6,252 nt of DNA. Source: JAQGMJ01 sp036271855. Lineage in GTDB: Bacteria; Pseudomonadota; Gammaproteobacteria; Burkholderiales; JAEUOS01. Location of the stretch: assembly GCA_036271855.1 (NCBI GenBank), contig DATAZV010000285.1, forward strand, positions 1 through 6,252, read 5' to 3'. Position numbers and translations under genes: made by a program. Of the stretch, positions 1 through 5,611 are shown piece after piece (position 1 is the stretch's first letter; each line of letters opens with the position of its first letter). The notes beneath the pieces were generated by a model, which worked only from the letters and a program-made list of their open reading frames with translations, had not been told where the DNA came from and did not search any database.

Positions 1-2181
1 AGAGCCGCCGGCGACCGAGAGCACCACGGTGCCGTTGTTGGTGGCATCGCCGAACACCAGGTTGGCGGGGTTGCTGAAGTTGAAGCCGCCGGCGGTGTAG
101 TTGAGCGTGGTGCCGCCGGCCGCCGCGATCTTGCCGCCGCCGGTGTCGATGGTCAGCAGGCCGGTGGAGAGGTTCATCGAATTGTCCGTCACCAGCGCGC
201 CGCCGCCGTTGATGTTGAGCACGCCACTGCCCAGGGAATTCGCATTGGTGATTTCCAGCACCCCGTTGCTGATGGTGGTGCCGCCGCTGTAGCTGTTGCT
301 GCCGGAGAGGCGCTGCGTCCCCGCGCCGCCTTTCACCAGGCTGCCGCCGCCGCTGATGGTGCCGCTGTAGTCGTAGCTGGTGCCGGTGGCGGTGTTGACG
401 GTCAGCACGCCGCTGGTCGAGCCGGTGCCAATCGAGCCGCCGCCTTGCAGGCCGGCGACGGTCTGGGCGCTGTTGTTGACGTCGAGCAGGGTGCCGGCCG
501 TCATGACGACGACGCTGTTGGCCGACAAGGTGTTGGCGCCCTGCGCCTGCAGGACGCCGGCGACGAGATTGGTGTTGCCGCTATAGGTGTTGGCGCCGGA
601 CAGGGTGACGAAACTCCCTTGCTGCGTCACGCTGCCGCTGCCGCTGATGGCGTTGCTCACCGTGATGACGTCGCTGCGATTGAACACCAGCGAGCCGTTG
701 TCGGTGACCACGCCGCTGCCAAGCGATCCGCCGGCGTTGCCGTTGCCCACCTGCAGGGTGCCGCCGGCGTCGATGGTGGTGCCGCCGGAGTAGCTGTTGG
801 CCACGGCGCTGGTGAGGACGGTGGTGCCGGTGCCCAGCTGGTGCACGGCACCGGCGCCGGTGATGCGGTTGGCCACCACCAGGGTGTCGGGGCGGTCGAA
901 GGCAAGCGTGGCACCGGCGCTGATCGAGACGGTGCCCGTGCCCAGGGTGCCGTTGGCGGTGCCGTCGCCCACCTGCAGCGTGCCGCCGACCACCGAGGTG
1001 GTGCCATAGGCGTTGTTGTTGCTGGTAAGGATGGCGGTACCGGTGCCGTTCTTGGCCAGGCCGCCGGCGCCGCTGATGTCGTTGGCGACGGTGAAGTTGG
1101 CGCCGGAGCGGTTCAGGTCCAGCGCCGCACCGGCGCCGATGCTGACGCTCCCGGTGCCCAGGGTGCCGGTGGTGACGCCGCCGAAGCCCAGGTGCAGCGT
1201 GCCGCCGGTGATGGTGGTGGTGCCGCTATAGGTATTGTTGCCCTCCAGCACCAGGCCGCCGCCGCCGGTGGCGTCGAGCACCAGGCTGCCGGCGCCGCTC
1301 ATCACCCCCGAATAGATACCCAGGGAGCCGTTGAAGCTCTCCGTCAGCACGCCGCCGGTGCCGCCGGTGACGATGTTGCCGCCGTTGATCACGAGGCCCG
1401 TGGTCTGCGCGAAATTGTTCAGGTCGACAGTGGTGCCGCTACTGGCGTTGATCGCACTGTTGGCGGAAAAGGCGTTGGCAGCCCCCGCCTGCAGCGTGCC
1501 GACGGTGAGCGTGGTGGCGCCGGAGTAGGTATTGAGGTTGGTGCCGGAGAGGGTCAGGACGCCGGTCCCCGTTTTTTTCAGCCCGCCGGTGCCGCTGATG
1601 CCGCCGGAGAACACGGTCGAGGTGCCGTCGCCGCCGGTGGTGAGGATCGCCGTGCCCAGGGTCACGCTGCCGGCGCCGGAGAGCGAGCCGATGGATTCGG
1701 CGAAATTGTTCAGGTCCAGCGTCGCGCCGGCGGCTACCGTCACGGCGCTGTTGGAGCCGAAGGCGAAGAACATCGAGCCGGCCTGCAGCGTGCCGGCGTT
1801 GACGTTGGTGGCGCCGGTGTAGCTATTGCCGGTGTTGGTCACCGTCAACTGCGCGGCGCCGTCCTTGTTCAGGGCGCCGGTGCCGGTAAAGCCGGTGGCG
1901 CCGAGAATGGTGACGTTGTTGGGCACCGCCGGCAGCGTGCCGGTGAGCGCGATATTGCCCGTCAGGGTGATGGTGTCGCCGGCGCCGGCGCCGCTGATGC
2001 AGCTCGATAGCGCGGCAAAGGTGCCGGCGTTGCAATTGGCCGCCTGCACCGGCGCCTGCACGCCCAGCGCCAGCAGGCAGGCCAGCGCCAGCGGCCGCAA
2101 CACCAGGCGCGGCGGGCCGCGCCGGTGCGCGCCGGCCCGGCGCGAATTCAGATGGACCCGCGAAACCTTTTGTTCTGACAC
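1..2181 (-). CDS. Autotransporter-associated beta-strand repeat (PATR) surface protein, N-terminal part, runs off the left edge
   Basis: An open frame of 727 codons runs from a GTG start at 2181 to base 1 without a stop, so the C-terminus is outside the window. The first 48 residues look like a signal peptide: an Arg-rich n-region of about 25 residues, a hydrophobic stretch at about 26-42 (LVLRPLALACLLALG) and a cleavage site near VQA-A (47/48). The mature protein is Gly/Thr/Ser/Asn-rich. It carries seven copies of the PATR motif (pattern L-K-x-G-x-G-x-L-x-L-x-G-x-NTYSG-x-T-x-I-x-x-GTL-x-x-G) about 70-100 residues apart. In known families this repeat forms a parallel beta-helix passenger exported by a type V autotransporter, or less often a large secreted filamentous protein. 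No beta-barrel domain lies in the window, so the export route is inferred. Besides C35 in the signal peptide, the only cysteines are C50 and C61, just after the predicted cleavage site. Likely role: adhesion, aggregation or biofilm. It is divergent from the kinase gene and shares its regulatory region. Confidence 0.9.
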   Translation of the reverse strand, partial: MSEQKVSRVHLNSRRAGAHRRGPPRLVLRPLALACLLALGVQAPVQAANCNAGTFAALSSCISGAGAGDTITLTGNIALTGTLPAVPNNVTILGATGFTGTGALNKDGAAQLTVTNTGNSYTGATNVNAGTLQAGSMFFAFGSNSAVTVAAGATLDLNNFAESIGSLSGAGSVTLGTAILTTGGDGTSTVFSGGISGTGGLKKTGTGVLTLSGTNLNTYSGATTLTVGTLQAGAANAFSANSAINASSGTTVDLNNFAQTTGLVINGGNIVTGGTGGVLTESFNGSLGIYSGVMSGAGSLVLDATGGGGLVLEGNNTYSGTTTITGGTLHLGFGGVTTGTLGTGSVSIGAGAALDLNRSGANFTVANDISGAGGLAKNGTGTAILTSNNNAYGTTSVVGGTLQVGDGTANGTLGTGTVSISAGATLAFDRPDTLVVANRITGAGAVHQLGTGTTVLTSAVANSYSGGTTIDAGGTLQVGNGNAGGSLGSGVVTDNGSLVFNRSDVITVSNAISGSGSVTQQGSFVTLSGANTYSGNTNLVAGVLQAQGANTLSANSVVVMTAGTLLDVNNSAQTVAGLQGGGSIGTGSTSGVLTVNTATGTSYDYSGTISGGGSLVKGGAGTQRLSGSNSYSGGTTISNGVLEITNANSLGSGVLNINGGGALVTDNSMNLSTGLLTIDTGGGKIAAAGGTTLNYTAGGFNFSNPANLVFGDATNNGTVVLSVAGGS
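250..1881 (-). repeat. Seven PATR (autotransporter-associated beta-strand) protein repeats
   Basis: Protein-level repeats inside the surface-protein gene, in reading order: 1881-1777 (core NSYTGATNVNAGTLQAG), 1590-1483 (NTYSGATTLTVGTLQAG), 1296-1186 (NTYSGTTTITGGTLHLG), 1071-967 (NAYGTTSVVGGTLQVG), 858-745 (NSYSGGTTIDAGGTLQVG), 642-538 (NTYSGNTNLVAGVLQAQG) and 351-250 (NSYSGGTTISNGVLEI). Each is preceded by a G-x-G-x-L-x-K-like turn. Between cores a second conserved block recurs (AGATLDLNNF, GTTVDLNNF, GAALDLNR, GATLAFDR, GTLLDVNN). So the true unit is a full beta-helix segment of about 70-100 residues, not only the PATR core. Copies 4 and 5 are the shortest-spaced and share the block GTLQVG(D/N)G. 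Copy 1 is the most divergent and copy 4 lacks the Ser of YSG. Confidence 0.9.
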
Positions 2182-2186
2182 GGTCG

Positions 2187-2193
2187 CTCCCCT
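2187..2193 (-). promoter_or_regulatory. Shine-Dalgarno of the surface-protein gene
   Basis: Read on the minus strand this is AGGGGAG, five bases before the GTG at 2181-2179. It decides the start: no ATG in this frame precedes the signal peptide, and starting later would remove the charged n-region. Confidence 0.75.
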
Positions 2194-2259
2194 GGTGTCG
2201 TCAAGCACGCGGCACGGCGGCCTTGCCGGGGCGAGATTCCCGCACGCAGGCCATGAACC

Positions 2260-2265
2260 ATGCTA
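2260..2265 (-). promoter_or_regulatory. Possible -10 element facing the surface-protein gene
   Basis: Minus strand TAGCAT (four of six matches to TATAAT). Transcription would start near 2253, leaving a leader of about 70 bases. No convincing -35 is present; instead the dyad at 2289-2304 is centred 31.5 bp upstream of the first base of this hexamer, about where an activator replacing the -35 contact would sit. An alternative reading is TATGTC (2273-2268) with TTGTAT (2296-2291) at 17-bp spacing, in which the dyad would overlap the -35 box. Both are weak matches picked by eye. Confidence 0.3.
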
Positions 2266-2288
2266 ACGACATAAGGGGGAAAACGGTC

Positions 2289-2304
2289 CTATACAAAAGT
2301 ATGT
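2289..2304. promoter_or_regulatory. Putative operator dyad 1 (surface-protein side)
   Basis: Plus strand CTATACAAAAGTATGT, containing the inverted repeat ATAC-AAAA-GTAT centred between 2296 and 2297. It matches dyad 2 at 13 of 16 positions, and all three differences are transitions. The shape (five-base half sites around a four-base spacer) suits a dimeric helix-turn-helix regulator, including the NarL/LuxR type such as the regulator encoded at 4241-4873. The binding protein is not known from the sequence. Confidence 0.6.
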
Positions 2305-2350
2305 ATGCGCCCCCTGTGCGCGGGCGCTGCTACCATGGCGCCAGGCGGGG

Positions 2351-2366
2351 CCATACGAAGGTATGT
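2351..2366. promoter_or_regulatory. Putative operator dyad 2 (kinase side)
   Basis: Plus strand CCATACGAAGGTATGT, containing the perfect inverted repeat CATAC-GAAG-GTATG centred between 2358 and 2359. Its centre is 62 bp from that of dyad 1, close to six helical turns, so both would present the same face of the DNA. It lies 66 bp upstream of the kinase start. A G+C-rich inverted repeat (CGCGCC / GGCGCG, 2369-2386) follows directly but may be compositional. Confidence 0.6.
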
Positions 2367-2389
2367 GTCGCGCCGGCGCTGGCGCGGAG

Positions 2390-2395
2390 TAATCT
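2390..2395 (+). promoter_or_regulatory. Possible -10 element of the kinase gene
   Basis: TAATCT keeps the important second A and last T of the -10 consensus but matches only three of six bases. It would start transcription near 2402, giving a leader of about 22 bases that still contains the GGAGG at 2405-2409. No -35 hexamer is recognisable. Its first base is 31.5 bp from the centre of dyad 2, the same distance as on the opposite side, which is the main reason to list it. Confidence 0.3.
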
Positions 2396-2423
2396 TGCGT
2401 TACCGGAGGCGGGGGCCAAGGCA

Positions 2424-4175
2424 ATGAACATCAACGAGGCATTGATACGCGAGCAGGCGGTGCTGATCCACCGCAACGCGCTGACCGGCGTGGTCGGCGG
2501 CTTCTTCATTGCTGCGCTGCTGGTGACCGCCTACTGGCCGGCGCCGGCGGTGCACCCGCAGGCCGGCCTGTGGCTGGGCGCCGGCCTGGTGCTGGCGGCG
2601 TGGCGCCTGGTGCTGCGCAGCCGCTACGACCCGCGCGATTTTTCCCCCGCGCAAGCCACGCGCTGGCTGCGCGACGCGGCGCTCGGCGCGGGGCTCTCCG
2701 GCTGCCTGTGGGGCATCGGCTCGCTGATTTTTTTCGCCCCGCCCGAATTCTCGTACCACGTGCTGTTCATCTTCGGCGTCGCCATGATGGGCACCACCTC
2801 GATGTTCAGCTTCAGCGCGCACGCGCCGACCTTCCTTGCCTTTTTCCTGCCGACCACCCTGCCCACTGTCGTCGCGATGATGCTGCGCGGCACGCAGACG
2901 CACTTTTACGTCGGGCTGGGGCTGCTGATCTTCCTGGTGGTGACGCTGCGCTTTTATTTCGCCTTCAACCGCATGTTCGTGCACTCGATCGAACTGGCCT
3001 TCGAGAACACCAACCTGGTGGCCGAGCTGACGGTGCAAAAAGAGGCGGCGGAGGCGGCCAACCTGGCGAAGTCGCGCTTTCTCGCCGCCGCCAGCCACGA
3101 CCTGCGCCAGCCGATGCACGCCCTCACCCTTTACCTGGGCGCGCTGGAAGCCCACGAGATGCCCGAGCGCGCGCGCGGCGACCTGAACAACGTGCACCAG
3201 TGCGCGCAGACCATGGACGAAATGTTCCGCGCCCTGCTGGATATTTCGCGCCTGGATGCCGGCAGCGTGCAGATCGAAAAACGCGCCTTCGCGGTGCAGC
3301 CGCTGCTCGACCGCCTGGCCATCGAGTTCGCGCCGCAGGCGCAGGCCGGCGGCCTGGCCTTCACCGTGATGCCCTGCGAATACGCCGCCTTCAGCGACGC
3401 CGACGCGGTCGAGCGCATCCTGCGCAACTTCATCACCAACGCGATCCGGTATACCGAGGAGGGGCGCATTTTGGTGGACTGCCGGCTGCAGGGCGAGCTG
3501 CTGCGCCTGGCGGTGCACGACACGGGCCTGGGCATCGCGCCGGCCGAGCGCAGCAAGATTTTCGAGGAGTTCTACCAGGTCGGCAACCCGGAGCGCGACC
3601 GCAGCAAGGGCATCGGCCTGGGGCTGGCGATCGTCGACCGCCTGGCGCGCCTGCTCGACGCGCCGGTGACGATGGATTCGACCGTCGGCAGCGGCTCGGT
3701 GTTCGCGCTCGACCTGGCGGTGGCCCATGCGGCAGCGGCGCCGGCAGCACCGCCCCCCGCGACCGGCGCCGGCGCCGACCTGCGCGGCCTGACCATCGTC
3801 GTGGTCGATGATGAGGAGGCGATCCTCACCGCCACCCGCGAGGTGCTGGAGCGCTGGGGCTGCACGGCAATCACCGCCGCCTCGGGCAGCGCCGCGCTCA
3901 GCGCGCTGAGCGACAGCCCGCGCGCGCCCGACGCGCTGATCTGCGACTACCGCCTGCGCGAGCACGAGACCGGCATCGACGTCATCGAGGCCCTGCGCGG
4001 CGAGTTCAACACCGACATTCCGGCGCTGCTGGTAAGCGGCGATTCGGCGCCGGCGCGCATGCGCGAGGCCGAGGCCAACGGCCTGCGCGTGCTGCACAAG
4101 CCCTTCAACCCGGAGAAATTGCGCGCGGCGCTGGCGCAGGTGATTTCGAAAAACGCGCTTGAGCCGGCGGAGTAG
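2424..4175 (+). CDS. Membrane-bound hybrid sensor histidine kinase/response regulator
   Basis: The 583-residue product senses an unknown signal and autophosphorylates on histidine. About six hydrophobic segments span residues 21-38, 48-65, 86-104, 112-131, 134-153 and 160-182, followed by a helical linker (187-213). The HisKA H-box is SHDLRQP with H225. The HATPase has N335/N339 (N-box), F380/F383 (F-box), DTGLG at 366-370 (G1) and GIGLGL at 396-401 (G2). After an Ala/Pro-rich linker (432-452) comes a receiver with acidic D462/D463, phospho-acceptor D508, S538 and K559. All catalytic residues are present. The SHDLRQP box is typical of hybrid kinases of the NahK/ErcS' group, though those differ in sensor part. 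No extracytoplasmic sensor domain or PAS is visible, so sensing is probably within the membrane segments. No HPt domain is present. The start at 2424 is preceded by GGAGG (2405-2409), somewhat distant at 14 bases. The frame stays open upstream to 2223, but that stretch crosses both operator dyads and has no protein-like character. The likely partner regulator is convergent downstream. Confidence 0.95.
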   Translation: MNINEALIREQAVLIHRNALTGVVGGFFIAALLVTAYWPAPAVHPQAGLWLGAGLVLAAWRLVLRSRYDPRDFSPAQATRWLRDAALGAGLSGCLWGIGSLIFFAPPEFSYHVLFIFGVAMMGTTSMFSFSAHAPTFLAFFLPTTLPTVVAMMLRGTQTHFYVGLGLLIFLVVTLRFYFAFNRMFVHSIELAFENTNLVAELTVQKEAAEAANLAKSRFLAAASHDLRQPMHALTLYLGALEAHEMPERARGDLNNVHQCAQTMDEMFRALLDISRLDAGSVQIEKRAFAVQPLLDRLAIEFAPQAQAGGLAFTVMPCEYAAFSDADAVERILRNFITNAIRYTEEGRILVDCRLQGELLRLAVHDTGLGIAPAERSKIFEEFYQVGNPERDRSKGIGLGLAIVDRLARLLDAPVTMDSTVGSGSVFALDLAVAHAAAAPAAPPPATGAGADLRGLTIVVVDDEEAILTATREVLERWGCTAITAASGSAALSALSDSPRAPDALICDYRLREHETGIDVIEALRGEFNTDIPALLVSGDSAPARMREAEANGLRVLHKPFNPEKLRAALAQVISKNALEPAE

Positions 4176-4180
4176 ATTTA

Positions 4181-4215
4181 CCCGGCGGCGCCGGTTGCGT
4201 AAACCCGGTTACGCA
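4181..4215. terminator. Weak convergent terminator candidate (two small hairpins)
   Basis: In the 65-bp gap between convergent genes, two inverted repeats follow each other. CCGGC-GGC-GCCGG occupies 4182-4194, and a seven-base stem TGCGTAA / TTACGCA with a six-base loop occupies 4196-4215. Neither is followed by a clear T-run on either strand, so intrinsic termination would be weak. The position, serving both the kinase and regulator genes, is the best argument for the call. Confidence 0.35.
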
Positions 4216-4234
4216 CTCAGTTGCGCACTCAGTT
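4211..4234 (+). repeat. 12-bp tandem duplication between the convergent genes
   Basis: ACGCACTCAGTT (4211-4222) is followed directly by GCGCACTCAGTT (4223-4234), eleven of twelve bases identical. The first copy overlaps the 3' arm of the hairpin at 4196-4215. It is probably a slippage duplication without function. Confidence 0.7.
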
Positions 4235-4240
4235 TCGTCA

Positions 4241-4873
4241 CTACTCGGTGGCGTAAAGCCCGAGGCGGCGCGCCGCCAGCACCGCCTGGGTGCGGCTGGC
4301 CACCTGCAGGGCGCGAAAGATCGACGAGACGTGCATTTTCACCGTGATCTCGGCGAGATTCAGGCGCAGGCCGATCTCCTTGTTCGAGTGGCCCTGGCAC
4401 AGCAGGTCGAGCACCTCGCGCTGGCGCGGCGGCAGCACCGGCAGGCCGTCCTCCGCCACCGGCTGTTCGCCGCTGGGCATGATCCAGCGCGCCGCCTGCA
4501 CCCGGCCTTCGAGCGCGTCGACCACCACGCCTGCGAGCACGCTCACCGGCACCGCCTTGGAGACGAACACCAGCGCGCCGGCGCGCAGGGCCGCGGCCAC
4601 CTCGCGCCGGTCGTCCGAAGCGGAGACGGCGATGATCAAGGCCTTGGGGTAGGCGCGGTAAAACGCGCCGATGGCTTCCCCGCCCTTCATGCGCGGCAGG
4701 CCGGGGTCGAGCAGGATCACGCGCAACTCGGGCAGGCCGCGCGCCAGCTGCAGGCCTTCTTCGGCGGAGTTGGCGACACTCACGCCCTGCTCGCCGAAGA
4801 TCGGGCGCAGCAGGCTGCACAGCGCATCCCGGTAGAGGGGATGATCCTCGACAATCAGCGCGCATCCACTCAT
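4241..4873 (-). CDS. NarL/LuxR-family response regulator (REC-HTH)
   Basis: The 210-residue product is a full-length regulator. The N-terminal receiver (about 4-122) has the acidic pair E9/D10 in VEDHPLYR, phospho-acceptor D56 in LLDPGLP, S84 and K106. A short linker leads to a LuxR-type helix-turn-helix (about 145-205) with LPPRQREVLDLLCQGHSNKE and TVKMHVSSIFRAL, the classical recognition region. Such proteins bind inverted-repeat DNA as phosphorylated dimers. Convergent placement against the hybrid kinase makes it the likely output partner. Transfer could be direct from H225 or through the kinase's receiver and a separate HPt protein; the sequence cannot decide. The ATG start gives the expected receiver beginning, but only a weak Shine-Dalgarno (GAG) precedes it. 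It lies 75 bp after the channel gene on the same strand, and a -10-like TATGAT in that gap suggests it may also have its own promoter. Confidence 0.95.
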   Translation of the reverse strand: MSGCALIVEDHPLYRDALCSLLRPIFGEQGVSVANSAEEGLQLARGLPELRVILLDPGLPRMKGGEAIGAFYRAYPKALIIAVSASDDRREVAAALRAGALVFVSKAVPVSVLAGVVVDALEGRVQAARWIMPSGEQPVAEDGLPVLPPRQREVLDLLCQGHSNKEIGLRLNLAEITVKMHVSSIFRALQVASRTQAVLAARRLGLYATE

Positions 4874-4912
4874 GAGCTCGAACCCATTCCCGCCGGCGGC
4901 TTGTTGGCGCGA

Positions 4913-4918
4913 ATCATA
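4913..4918 (-). promoter_or_regulatory. Possible -10 element for the response regulator gene
   Basis: Minus strand TATGAT matches five of six consensus bases, in the 75-bp gap between the channel and regulator genes. Transcription would begin near 4906 with a leader of about 33 bases. The expected -35 region is G+C-rich with no match, so the promoter would be weak or activator-dependent. A single GGTATG half site overlaps it but has no partner half. Confidence 0.3.
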
Positions 4919-4948
4919 CCGGAAGGGCGGCGCCGGTCCGCTTGGCCC

Positions 4949-5548
4949 TCAGTCCGGGTCGGCGGCGGCCTCGGGCGGCACCGATTTTTCGATGCGCCGG
5001 TCCGGCACGAACCACATCAGCGCGACGCCGACGATCAGCGCCAGCGACACCCACCTGGCGTAGAACGCGCAGACGATCGCCAGCACATAGCCGGCGATCG
5101 ACAGCAGGCCCTTGACGTCGCGCCGCCCGCTCACCCGTCCCAGGGTGGCGTTATGGCCATCGATTTGCGACAGGCAGGTGGCAAGCATGGTGTAGGCCAC
5201 GCCGCACATCAGCAGCACGAAGGAATAAAGCGCCACCGGCGCCTCGGCGATGTGGTTTTCCGCCATCCACGCCGTGGTGAAGGGAATCAGCGAAAGCCAG
5301 AACAGCAGGTGCAGGTTGGCCCACAGCACGCTGCCGTTGATCCGCCGCACCGCGTGCATCAGGTGGTGGTGGTTGTTCCAGTAGATGCCGACATAGACGA
5401 AGGAGACCACGTAGCTCAGGAACACCGGCCACAGCTCGGTGAGCGCGCCCAGGGTGGCGTCGTGCGGCGCCTTCAGCTCCAGCACCATGATGGTGATGAT
5501 GACGGCGATGACGCCGTCGCTGAAGGCTTCGAGTCGGGTTTTTCCCAC
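4949..5548 (-). CDS. TMEM175/DUF1211-family potassium channel protein
   Basis: The 199-residue product is an integral membrane protein, the usual length for the single-repeat bacterial form. The family signature R-x-x-x-FSDG opens it (R5, F9-S10-D11-G12), followed at once by an Ile-rich first segment VIAVIITIMVLEL. In studied members the first helix lines the pore, with hydrophobic residues forming the gate and filter, and the bacterial proteins assemble as tetramers. Six hydrophobic segments are visible at about 8-26, 39-58, 74-92, 105-127, 147-162 and 165-181. A His-rich stretch (YWNNHHHLMHAV, 56-67) and LHLLFWLSLIPFTTAW (79-94) match the second and third helices of the family. The tail is charged and Pro-rich. 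The start is GTG at 5548-5546, the only start that keeps the signature at the N-terminus; the Shine-Dalgarno is weak (CGGA). The physiological role of bacterial TMEM175 proteins is poorly known; potassium leak is family knowledge, not shown here. It may be co-transcribed with the flanking minus-strand genes. Confidence 0.9.
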   Translation of the reverse strand: MGKTRLEAFSDGVIAVIITIMVLELKAPHDATLGALTELWPVFLSYVVSFVYVGIYWNNHHHLMHAVRRINGSVLWANLHLLFWLSLIPFTTAWMAENHIAEAPVALYSFVLLMCGVAYTMLATCLSQIDGHNATLGRVSGRRDVKGLLSIAGYVLAIVCAFYARWVSLALIVGVALMWFVPDRRIEKSVPPEAAADPD

Positions 5549-5590
5549 GCGGAGATCCGTTTATTGTGTGTGATCGCGCAGAGCGCAGGC

Positions 5591-5610
5591 ACAGCTTAAC
5601 CCAAGCCTGT
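5591..5610 (-). other. Small hairpin just after the three-segment membrane protein gene
   Basis: Minus strand ACAGGCTTGGGTTAAGCTGT folds into a seven-pair stem with one bulged G and a GGGTT loop, directly after the stop codon at 5612-5614. There is no T-run, so it would at most attenuate read-through or protect the 3' end. Confidence 0.25.
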
Positions 5611-5611
5611 C

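Noticed and set aside
445..2010. Long plus-strand open frame (521 codons) opposite the repeat protein
   Set aside because: Its product is low-complexity Gly/Ala/Arg/Asp-rich without any domain, while the minus strand encodes signal peptide and PATR repeats. It is a G+C-driven antisense shadow.
2074..2085. Lipobox in the signal peptide of the repeat protein (ALAC, C35)
   Set aside because: Position -3 is Ala rather than Leu/Val/Ile, and the hydrophobic stretch continues well past the Cys to a normal VQA-A cleavage site.
2211..2226. Possible sigma-54 promoter (GGCAC ... TTGC)
   Set aside because: The distance between the GG and GC elements is two bases too long for a -24/-12 promoter.
2223..2423. 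N-terminal extension of the kinase to an upstream ATG at 2223
   Set aside because: The extension would translate both operator dyads and the proposed promoter, and is not protein-like. The ATG at 2424 gives a normal N-terminus before the first membrane segment.
2400..4097. Long minus-strand open frame (565 codons) opposite the kinase
   Set aside because: The product is His/Gln/Arg/Ala-rich with no recognisable fold; the plus strand carries every kinase motif in order.
4913..4925. Third operator copy upstream of the regulator gene (CATAC / GGTATG half site)
   Set aside because: Only one half of the dyad is present; the other side reads GGAAGGGC with no inverted partner.
4331..5599. Plus-strand open frame of 422 codons across the regulator and channel genes
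   Set aside because: It spans two clear genes on the other strand and the gap between them, with composition typical of antisense shadows.
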